Shown here one piece after another: positions 25,301 to 30,586 of a DNA stretch of 30,586 bases. Location: positions 1-30,586 of the forward strand of contig SVLA01000005.1 in the NCBI GenBank assembly GCA_015068175.1, in the 5' to 3' direction. Every line of letters begins with the position of its first letter. Position 1 is the stretch's first letter. Position numbers and translations under genes: made by a program. This DNA comes from Oscillospiraceae bacterium (lineage in GTDB: Bacteria > Bacillota_A > Clostridia > Oscillospirales > Oscillospiraceae). The notes beneath the pieces were generated by a model. That model searched no databases. It saw only the letters and a program-made list of their open reading frames with translations, and was not told the origin of the DNA.

Positions 25301-26280
25301 GCATGGTCCAAATGCTCTATAACAAGCGCCGCTCCCTCCTGCTGATGGTCCGGGAATACCTGGATTGGTACATCGCCTCCAACGCCGATGCCATCCCCGC
25401 CGCCCCCACCGACGATAAGGAAGAGGGCGACCTGGCAACGCCCGTGGAGGAACCCACCCGTGTCCGCGGCCGCTATCTCCATTTCGGTTCCGACAGCGTG
25501 CCCGCCATTTTCGCGCCGGAAGAATTGCTGCGGCTCTGCCGCCGGTACCTGCCGGAAGTGGAGCGGGCCCCCGAGACCGCCGAAGGTCCCCGGGATGCCG
25601 CCACCCGCACCTGCACCTTCTGTGGCCGCCCCACCCTGTTCCCCACCGAACTCAGCGACAGCCGCTGTATGTGCAGCCATTGTAAGGATCACCAGCTCAC
25701 CCAGAAGGACGAGATCAAGTCCATGTTCCTGGAGACCGTCCTTTACCTGACCGAAGGCTACGACATCACCCTGCCCCGGAAGATCCACGTCCGGTTCCAG
25801 TCCGCGGACGCCATTGCCCGGGCCACCGGCGGCGTAGACGGCGGCCGGATCCTGGGATTCTACAATTCCGGCAATCACCAGCTTTGGCTGGAGGCCCGGG
25901 GTCCCCGGATCGCCATGCAAAGCACCCTGATCCACGAGCTGACCCACGCCTGGCAGCATCATGACCGTGCCTTCGTCCAGGCATTCCAGCGGATGCTGCG
26001 GAAATTCCCCCGGAACAAGCGGGCATTGGTCCGGCTCCTGCTGCTGGAAGGCCACTCCGTCTATATGGAGATCGACGCCATGCGCCGGATGCACGAGGAC
26101 GAATTCGCTGACCGGATGCACGCCATGTCCATGGCCCGGGAGGACGAATATGGCCACGGCTACTGCCTGGTCTCCGGCTATATCGGGGACCTGATGGCCG
26201 CCGGCAGCCATATGACCCCCTACAAGGCCATGACCCAGTTGGTCCTGGATATTGCGGAAGGGCGGGTGACCCTGGAATGA
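22306..26280 (+). CDS. Membrane protein fusing helicase-like region, zinc ribbon and DA1-like zinc peptidase
   Basis: This 1324-residue protein has five membrane helices (about 3-21, 40-56, 90-115, 174-192, 207-225); basic loops place the N-terminus outside and the C-terminal 1100 residues inside. Residues 330-480 follow the order of a superfamily-2 helicase but with eroded motifs: NHCEGEFF where the P-loop should be, GKTALILC as motif Ia, ILVCSFDEFLD as the TPxxL segment, VIMDGFDLF for DEAD, and YVVFTD for the SAT motif. Residues 790-1060 recall the C-terminal region of YprA/MrfA-type helicases. A zinc ribbon uses Cys1103, 1106, 1121/1123 and 1126. The peptidase has HELTH at 1210-1214, a likely third ligand Glu1248 in LLEGHSVYME, and YGHGY at 1282, as in DA1 proteins. 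AAGGAGG precedes the ATG. Confidence 0.75.
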   Translation: MTILYFALFLIAVGLVLWLLNKLVVKLAYDRSTRYLHCRIIPVVFLAIILAANVYTSSELLTFLDKIVNSPLLARLFDLILPNRAYELVYMLLIIIGLNIAIIPLVALVICVTKLILRRWERFVDIRDYDGFDRVLHLPWLLAACFYTEEDGEVHLNHRGFTLGLWAKWMKYAFTVLLAGELILLGASILWGTKEWNSTVLTLSKSWYLIPMAGFLITEQIQLFLEGDDDHGTGTFGSAEITETLRGDISALQDAYSTIFGASDALLYSEMTGSHLRREGLGSNDLGNRQIQDCRQPEVLTVIANQLQQCGVHQNEQYQNALVELLNGHSINLCNHCEGEFFIFLAAYLNFHISQGKTALILCKDPHRAQALRDAMDQQMHRINSLYSVWDVRTLEEAEINCRLSILVCSFDEFLDRRICEKRRDFIGDLFCTVIMDGFDLFSRNSIRVERLFGALRSIDGMDQYVVFTDVDNDALRTAMEQVVKTEILPFNHDVMGPNTGIMIWREESYYKLQRQLGIGGALSPYMGAALPLALVAAKYDLPQMYLLTDSSRGDHSYRDAMTMSSKEVNHFLGKTVNLKSVIRQELPDSANPDDLAMIVAYDTDYNFYNALWRWMKYGGTDGSLIHILSPSYLLREYFVANFREKALLLKNNEFDAFISYHLGMRISHMAVLLVSLCENAMTEEELMAKSKEFGWKFENVEQLLTECLRVVLTREEIHSIFECFHFEEAKTFRDDLGIFENHTYVTLTDDTIRRRLQERIGHVTLVSKSDVRLSLPILRDNVHNYYQRDQIVPIDGHLYQIAAINDGNIYAEQILPQDVPEYHQISQFTFRDYKQVDKCVDSGFIDFNICTASVTRENFGYWSCNRGNRFAANCDVQLHDMRSADGHGQITTTDCANILELNLRRSALGGKDVETARLLAYMLKELFKTLFPATHQNLYTVVAEGIDDGLVDRVLSAGKDSPLEDLVCSLIPRLTAAPTGDPDFITVYVVELSCIEYGMVQMLYNKRRSLLLMVREYLDWYIASNADAIPAAPTDDKEEGDLATPVEEPTRVRGRYLHFGSDSVPAIFAPEELLRLCRRYLPEVERAPETAEGPRDAATRTCTFCGRPTLFPTELSDSRCMCSHCKDHQLTQKDEIKSMFLETVLYLTEGYDITLPRKIHVRFQSADAIARATGGVDGGRILGFYNSGNHQLWLEARGPRIAMQSTLIHELTHAWQHHDRAFVQAFQRMLRKFPRNKRALVRLLLLEGHSVYMEIDAMRRMHEDEFADRMHAMSMAREDEYGHGYCLVSGYIGDLMAAGSHMTPYKAMTQLVLDIAEGRVTLE

Positions 26281-27272
26281 TGAAACGTCTGATCTGCTGG
26301 GCCGTGACCCTGGCCCTGACGCTGACCCTCTTGGGCTGTGCCTTTGAGCCCCCGGCCATCCTGGACGACGGCGCCGCCCAGTTCGGCGAAGGCAAGGAGG
26401 AAGAAAACTACTCCCCCGTCAACTCCGGCGCCCTGCTGGATGAACTCATCGGCAAATACTCCGGCTCCTACTACCGTCCCACGGAAAAACCCATGGACGA
26501 CGAGGAGTACGACGACGCCCGCCAGGAGATCGGCACCGACCCCGATGACAGCACCCTCTATCAGATCCGCAATTGGGAGGATCTGCAAGCCATGTTCCTC
26601 CAGGTCTACGCCGATACCGGCGTGTATGTGGAATTTGAGATCACCGACGGCTTCGCCTTCGATCCCCAGGAGGACCTGAACAAGTCCTACCGGGCCCTCC
26701 AGCGGGAAGATCCCATCTACGTCAGCTCCGTGGCCAGTTGGTCCTGGAGTGAAAATAACGGCCGCTACCTGCTGAAGATCTCCTACAGCATCGATGTGCC
26801 CACCCTCATCGCCATGAAGGAACAGACCGAGGACCTGGTGAACGCCGCCGTTGCGGAGCTGAACGTCACCGGCAAGAGCGATTACGAGATCATCTGGGCC
26901 GTCAACGAGTACCTTTGCGATACCGTCTACTACCCCGATGCCGAGCCCTATGCCCCCGAGACCCATACCGCCTACGGCGCCTTTGCCAACGGCCTGGCGG
27001 TCTGCGAAGGCTATGCCCTGGCCGCCAAACTGATGCTCAACGAGTTTGGGATCCCCTGCGATATCCAGACCGGCGAATGCATCGGCGGCGGCGGACACGC
27101 CTGGAACCTGGTGCAGCTTGACGGCCAGTGGTACCAGATGGACGTGACCTGGAACGACAGCTCCGGCACCCGGCAGGATTATTTCCTGGTCACCGATGCC
27201 TATATGCGCAAGAGCCGCACCTGGGACTATAGCGATTACCCCGCCAGCGCCCCGGAACCCTATAAACCCTGA
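26277..27272 (+). CDS. Transglutaminase-fold lipoprotein
   Basis: This 331-residue protein begins with a lipoprotein signal peptide (lipobox LLGC, Cys21). Residues 195-310 form a transglutaminase-like domain with the triad Cys243 (AVCEGYALAAKLML), His274 (GGGHAWNLVQLDGQWY) and Asp289 (MDVTWND). Enzymes of this fold in bacteria act as peptidases, cross-linkers or amide-modifying enzymes on surface proteins or peptidoglycan; which applies here is unknown. It should sit on the outer face of the membrane. The start ATGATGA overlaps the stop of the peptidase gene, so translation of the two is coupled (ATG at 26277 or 26280). It is the last gene of the operon, followed by the terminator at 27283. 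Confidence 0.85.
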   Translation: MMKRLICWAVTLALTLTLLGCAFEPPAILDDGAAQFGEGKEEENYSPVNSGALLDELIGKYSGSYYRPTEKPMDDEEYDDARQEIGTDPDDSTLYQIRNWEDLQAMFLQVYADTGVYVEFEITDGFAFDPQEDLNKSYRALQREDPIYVSSVASWSWSENNGRYLLKISYSIDVPTLIAMKEQTEDLVNAAVAELNVTGKSDYEIIWAVNEYLCDTVYYPDAEPYAPETHTAYGAFANGLAVCEGYALAAKLMLNEFGIPCDIQTGECIGGGGHAWNLVQLDGQWYQMDVTWNDSSGTRQDYFLVTDAYMRKSRTWDYSDYPASAPEPYKP

Positions 27273-27282
27273 AAACGCACCA

Positions 27283-27310
27283 ATGCGGCGGCCCTCCCGG
27301 ACCGCCGCAT
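27283..27310 (+). terminator. Terminator of the five-gene operon
   Basis: ATGCGGCGG and CCGCCGCAT pair perfectly over 9 bp around a ten-base loop, 10 bases after the transglutaminase stop codon. No long T-run follows, so release may rely on the second hairpin at 27338. Confidence 0.65.
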
Positions 27311-27337
27311 CACCGTATACCTCATCCCAAAGTGCAA

Positions 27338-27370
27338 ACCCGCCGTGCCGAAAATCTCGGTACGGCGGGT
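27338..27370. terminator. Bidirectional terminator of galT
   Basis: ACCCGCCGTGCCGA and TCGGTACGGCGGGT pair over 14 bp with one G-T pair and loop AAATC. CATTTTATT follows on the plus strand and TTTGCACTTTGG on the minus strand. It lies between the convergent five-gene operon and galT. Confidence 0.8.
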
Positions 27371-27374
27371 CATT

Positions 27375-28862
27375 TTATTGTGCGTTCACCGCTTCCACAA
27401 AACGGTCAAAGGCAGCGGCGCCTTCGGCGGTGCGCTTGTAGACGCCGGCGTGTTCCAGCACCTGGGCGAACACCTTGCCCACTTCCAGGCGCAGGATGTC
27501 GGTGATATTCTCCGGGGTGAATTCGTACTGCTCTTTCAGCACATTCACCCATGCTTCGTGCTTTTCCAGCTCGCCGGTCAGTTTTTCGCCCTTCAAAATG
27601 GCTTCTTCCAACCCGGCCAGTTCCTTTTTCAGCCGGGCCGGCAGCACCGCCAGGCCCATCACCTCGATCAGGCCGATATTCTCCTTCTTGATGTGATGCA
27701 GCTCGGCATGGGGGTGGTAAACGCCCAGAGGATGCTCCTCGGTGGTGATGTTGTTCCGCAGGACCAGGTCCAGCTCATAATCCCCCTCCCGGCGGCGGGC
27801 AATGGGGGTGATGGTATTGTGGGGCACGCCCTCGGTCTCGGCAAAAATGAAGGCCGCTTCATCGGTATAGCCACGCCAGGCGGCCAGGATCTTCTCCGCC
27901 AGTTCCGCCAGGCGGGTCTTGTCGGTTCCCCGGATCCGCAGGACGCTCATGGGCCACTTGACGATGCCCGCCTGCACATCCTCATATCCCCGGAAGGTCA
28001 CGGTCCGCTCCAGAGGCGAGCGCTCCATGGGGAAGGAATAACCGCCGCCCTGGAAATGCTCGTGGCTCAGGATACTGCCGCCCACAATAGGCAGATCCGC
28101 GTTGCTGCCCACGAAATAATGGGGGAAAATGGTCACAAAATCCAGTAATTTGTCAAAAGCCGCCCGATCGATCTTCATGGGCGTATGGGCGGCATTGAAC
28201 ACGATGCAATGCTCGTTGTAGTACACATAGGGGCTGTACTGCAGGAACCAATCGGCGCCGGCCACGGTGATGGGCACCGGGCGGTGGTTCTGCCGGGCAG
28301 GATGGTTCATCCGGCCGGCATAGCCTTCATTTTCGGCGCAGAGCTGGCACTTGGGATAGCCGGACTGGGGGGCATTCTTGGCGGCAGCGATGGCCTTGGG
28401 GTCCTTCTCCGGCTTGCTCAGGTTGATGGTGATGTCCAGATCGCCGTACTCCGTGGGGGTGACCCAGCGGATGTCCTTACTGATGCGATAGCGGCGGATA
28501 TAGTCCGTATCCTGGGCAAAAGTGTAATACCAATTGGTGGCACTTTTCGGGTCTTTGGCGTACAGTTCGGCAAAAATCGCCCGGACTTCCCGGGGCATGG
28601 GGGTCAGGATGCCCATGAGGCGGGTATCCAGCAGGTCCCGGCTGGTGATATCGTCGCCGCAAACGCCCCGGGCCACCGCATCATCCAGCAAACCCTCCAG
28701 GATCTTTTCCAGGGGCATGGCCTCGGCCGCGGTCGGCTCATAAGCGTCCAGCTTCAGGGCTTCCAGCAGTTGATTGGTGACGAAAACCTGGTCGCAGGGC
28801 AGGATCAGGCCCTTGTCCAGGCCGTAGCCCACCAGGGCGGAAATATAGGAATGAACATTCAT
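27375..28862 (-). CDS. galT: UDP-glucose--hexose-1-phosphate uridylyltransferase, Firmicutes type
   Basis: This 495-residue protein is the long Firmicutes form of GalT, which exchanges UMP between UDP-glucose and galactose 1-phosphate in the Leloir pathway. The active site is SHEHFQGG with the nucleophilic His at 267/269 (HxH); Cys172 and Cys175 (KCQLC), TNWYYTFAQDTDYIRRYRI and ITTEEHPLGVYHPHAELHHIKKENIG are also typical. GGAGG precedes the ATG at 28862. It stands alone: no galK, galE or transporter is in the window. A good promoter lies at 28895-28923, and a phased motif cluster farther upstream may regulate it. Confidence 0.95.
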   Translation of the reverse strand: MNVHSYISALVGYGLDKGLILPCDQVFVTNQLLEALKLDAYEPTAAEAMPLEKILEGLLDDAVARGVCGDDITSRDLLDTRLMGILTPMPREVRAIFAELYAKDPKSATNWYYTFAQDTDYIRRYRISKDIRWVTPTEYGDLDITINLSKPEKDPKAIAAAKNAPQSGYPKCQLCAENEGYAGRMNHPARQNHRPVPITVAGADWFLQYSPYVYYNEHCIVFNAAHTPMKIDRAAFDKLLDFVTIFPHYFVGSNADLPIVGGSILSHEHFQGGGYSFPMERSPLERTVTFRGYEDVQAGIVKWPMSVLRIRGTDKTRLAELAEKILAAWRGYTDEAAFIFAETEGVPHNTITPIARRREGDYELDLVLRNNITTEEHPLGVYHPHAELHHIKKENIGLIEVMGLAVLPARLKKELAGLEEAILKGEKLTGELEKHEAWVNVLKEQYEFTPENITDILRLEVGKVFAQVLEHAGVYKRTAEGAAAFDRFVEAVNAQ

Positions 28863-28894
28863 GGGGATGGACCTCCAATGGATTATTTGATGTT

Positions 28895-28923
28895 ATCATA
28901 TACCAAAATCCCAGGGATTGCAA
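28895..28923 (-). promoter_or_regulatory. Promoter for galT
   Basis: On the minus strand TTGCAA, a 17-base spacer and TATGAT form a SigA-type promoter (4/6 and 5/6). The start would be near 28888, giving a leader of about 26 bases. Confidence 0.65.
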
Positions 28924-28980
28924 GAGCTTTGTTGCATCCGCCGCGACGGTTTCCGACGGGATCCGTGGGAAAATGACAGG

Positions 28981-29031
28981 CCAAAACGGTACCAAAACGG
29001 CCCATTTCATGCCCAAAACGGGCCAAAACGG
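28981..29031. repeat. Four phased copies of CCAAAACGG upstream of galT
   Basis: Identical 9-mers CCAAAACGG begin at 28981, 28992, 29013 and 29023. The steps of 11, 21 and 10 bases are close to one, two and one turns of B-DNA, so all copies face the same side of the helix. They lie about 60-110 bases upstream of the galT -35. The surrounding 683-base gap 28863-29545 holds no convincing gene; it contains this cluster, the dispersed repeats and a terminator. Confidence 0.7.
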
Positions 29032-29217
29032 GTCCTTTATGGGGTCTTTTTGTACCGCTCTTGATGTTGGAAAAGGCGGCAGGATCCAAACCCACGGCAA
29101 AATCCCGGCCTCTGATCCGTCCACGAACCGTATCGCATCGGGATCGTTTTTTGTTGTTATGTAAACCTAGGTCCGGCGCAGTGTGGGTGGTGTTTAAGGG
29201 CAACCCCTTCAAAAAGC

Positions 29218-29321
29218 CATGACATCCCGAGCGAAGCCGAGGGATCTTCGCACCAACGGCCTGCTGAGCAGATCCCAAGTGCGTAGATCCCTCCGTGCGG
29301 CTGCGCCTTGGTCGGGATGAC
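29218..29321. repeat. CATCCCGAGCG repeat module, long inverted-repeat form
   Basis: GACATCCCGAGCGAAGCCGA near the left end is mirrored by GGTCGGGATGAC at the right end, with GGGATCT and AGATCCC also facing each other inside. The result is an imperfect inverted repeat of about 100 bases. A shortened version occurs at 13590-13626. It has the form of a miniature non-coding repeat; no transposase is present. Confidence 0.65.
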
Positions 29322-29346
29322 AGCCGTTGTGTATTTTCCGCCGCGC

Positions 29347-29435
29347 CAAAGCCTTCTCCCCGAGGAGAAGGTGCCCCCGAAGGGGGCGGATGTGGTGTAG
29401 CCCCGCAGGGGCGTTACAATGGCGGATATCCAACC
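29347..29435. repeat. Dispersed intergenic repeat, copy B
   Basis: This copy aligns to 13439-13528. It is better preserved as structure, with three hairpins in a row: CCTTCTCC-CCGA-GGAGAAGG (29352-29371), GCCCCC-GAA-GGGGGC (29373-29387) and GCCCC-GCA-GGGGC (29400-29412). Confidence 0.8.
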
Positions 29436-29498
29436 CAGCGGCGGAGACAGCCGGCGCCTTACAGCAGCAAGGGAGGCCATGGCGGCGCGGGGAAAAAG

Positions 29499-29528
29499 AA
29501 CTGCCGCAGAGCAGGCTCTGCGGCAGTT
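29499..29528 (-). terminator. Rho-independent terminator of the EF-G-like gene
   Basis: AACTGCCGCAGAG and CTCTGCGGCAGTT form a perfect 13-bp stem with a four-base loop; on the minus strand CTTTTTCC follows at once. It is the most canonical terminator in the window and lies 17 bases beyond the stop codon. Confidence 0.9.
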
Positions 29529-29545
29529 GGCGCATACATATAAGA

Positions 29546-30586
29546 TTACTCGGCGTCCTTCTTGGCGTCCTCGATGATCTTGGCCTGGTTGGCTCTGGGC
29601 ACTTCTTCGTAACGGACGAAGGAGAGGGTGAAGGAGCCGCGGGCCTGGGTCATGGCGCGCAGGTCGATGGTGTAGCTGCTCATTTCCGCCATGGGAACTT
29701 CGGCCTCCACCACGGTGTTGCCGTCATGGTCGGGGTTCATGCCCATGACGCGGCCACGGCGCTTGTTCAGGTCGCCGATGACGTCGCCCATGTAGCTGTC
29801 GGGAATGGTGACGGCCAGGGCACCGATGGGCTCCAGCAGAGTCACGCCGGCATTGGGCATGGCTTCCTTGAAGGCCAGGATGGCGGCCAGCTTAAAGGCC
29901 ATTTCGTTGGAGTCCACGGGGTGGTAGGAGCCATCGTACAGAACAGCCTTCAGGCCCACCATGGGATAACCGGCCAGGGGTCCCTTCAGAACGGCTTCCT
30001 GCAGGCCCTTTTCAACAGCGGGGTTGAAGTTCTTGGGCACGGCGCCGCCGACGACTTCCACGTCGAAGATCAGCTCGTCCTGCTCCTCCTGGGGCTCGAA
30101 GCGGATCCACACGTCACCGAACTGGCCGCTGCCGCCGGTCTGCTTCTTATGACGGCCGTGGGCAGAGACGGTCTTCTTGATCTTTTCACGGTAAGCCACC
30201 TTGGCGGGGCTCAGGACGGCATCCACACCGAAGCGGGTCTTCAGCTTGGAAACCAGCACGTCCAACTGCTGGTCGCCGGCGCCGGACAAAACAAGCTGAT
30301 GGGTCTCGGCGTTGTTGACCAGAGTGAAGGAGGGATCTTCTTCGTTCAGGCGGTTCAGGCCGGTACCCACCTTTTCTTCCTGGCCCTTGACCTTGGGAGA
30401 GATGGCCATGGAGTAGCAGGGAGCGGCATAGGGGATACCCTTCAGGGCCACGACCTTCCGGGGATCGCAGAGGGTATCGCCGGTGCGGACCTTGTCCATC
30501 TTGCCGATGGCGCCGATGTCGCCGCAGGTCAGGCTCTTGATCTCGGTAGACTTCTTGCCGCACATGGCATACAGACGGCCCAGCTT
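29546..30586 (-). CDS. Elongation factor G-like protein (EF-G2 type), N-terminal part outside the window
   Basis: The frame is open to the right edge, so the N-terminal GTPase domain is missing; 346 residues of the C-terminal half are visible. They show domain II sequence (IGAIGKMDKVRTGDTLCDP), domain III (EEDPSFTLVNNAETHQLVLSG), domain IV (HGRHKKQTGGSGQFGDVWIRF, LKAVLYDGSYHPVDSNEMAF) and domain V (IGDLNKRRGRVMGM, LRAMTQARGSFTLSFVRYEE). The wording of domains IV and V (HGRHKKQ, GDVIGDLNKRRGR) matches the EF-G2-like subgroup rather than the main translocase. Such proteins bind ribosomes, but their role is not firmly known and many are dispensable. No partner gene is visible on this side. Confidence 0.88.
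   Translation of the reverse strand, partial: KLGRLYAMCGKKSTEIKSLTCGDIGAIGKMDKVRTGDTLCDPRKVVALKGIPYAAPCYSMAISPKVKGQEEKVGTGLNRLNEEDPSFTLVNNAETHQLVLSGAGDQQLDVLVSKLKTRFGVDAVLSPAKVAYREKIKKTVSAHGRHKKQTGGSGQFGDVWIRFEPQEEQDELIFDVEVVGGAVPKNFNPAVEKGLQEAVLKGPLAGYPMVGLKAVLYDGSYHPVDSNEMAFKLAAILAFKEAMPNAGVTLLEPIGALAVTIPDSYMGDVIGDLNKRRGRVMGMNPDHDGNTVVEAEVPMAEMSSYTIDLRAMTQARGSFTLSFVRYEEVPRANQAKIIEDAKKDAE

Noticed and set aside
22327..26211. A 1294-codon open frame on the minus strand opposite the pseudo-helicase gene
   Set aside because: It is a by-product of strong GC codon bias on the other strand; its translation is Gly/Val/His/Asp/Gln-rich with no domain, and the plus frame has a ribosome site, membrane helices and motifs.
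28981..29031. CRISPR-like array
   Set aside because: Repeats are only 9 bases with 1-12 base gaps and no cas genes; phased binding sites fit better.

Overview
The window looks like chromosomal DNA of a high-GC Gram-positive anaerobe of the Clostridia, plausibly Oscillospiraceae (inference). The sequence shows strong AGGAGG-type ribosome sites, SigA-type promoters with 17-base spacers, lipoproteins with Lol-free Gram-positive style lipoboxes, an ECF sigma/anti-sigma pair of the clostridial kind, the Firmicutes type of GalT, and an aconitase-X/enoate-reductase-like pair. No tRNA, rRNA, prophage, IS element or CRISPR array was seen.

Layout. 1-3378: a 5'-truncated FMN/Fe-S/FAD oxidoreductase followed by the two subunits of an aconitase X enzyme. 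3424-6537: a divergent AT-richer lipoprotein gene, then an ECF sigma factor, a membrane anti-sigma-like protein and a small lipoprotein. 6586-8141 (minus): a glycosyltransferase and an HD phosphohydrolase. 8406-10569: malate dehydrogenase (lactate-dehydrogenase fold, but with the malate-type arginine) and malic enzyme, which together would turn oxaloacetate into pyruvate and could move reducing power between cofactors. 10617-14173 (minus): a second glycosyltransferase, a DUF1292 protein translationally coupled to a membrane protein with Rossmann and ryanodine-receptor-repeat (RyR) domains, and inorganic pyrophosphatase. 14472-27272: a 12.8-kb five-gene operon. 27375-28862 (minus): galT. 29546-30586 (minus): the C-terminal part of an EF-G-like factor.

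The most striking element is the five-gene operon. It has one strong promoter (TTGAAA-17-TATAAT with an extended -10), gaps of 0-43 bases and one terminator. It encodes an exported, membrane-anchored von Willebrand A protein; a 1178-residue tubulin/FtsZ-like protein; a 674-residue two-helix membrane protein of unknown family; a 1324-residue membrane protein that fuses five membrane helices, a superfamily-2 helicase-like region with eroded motifs, a zinc ribbon and an HELTH zinc peptidase resembling DA1; and a transglutaminase-fold lipoprotein whose start overlaps the peptidase stop. Topology places vWA and transglutaminase outside the cell and the tubulin-like, pseudo-helicase and peptidase parts inside, so the set reads as one envelope-spanning machine. 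Its function is not known to me.

Intergenic DNA is also unusual: three near-identical terminator hairpins separate modules in the first 6.6 kb, a string-of-hairpins dispersed repeat occurs at 13.4 and 29.4 kb with its modules in swapped order, and four copies of CCAAAACGG spaced about one or two helical turns apart lie upstream of the galT promoter.
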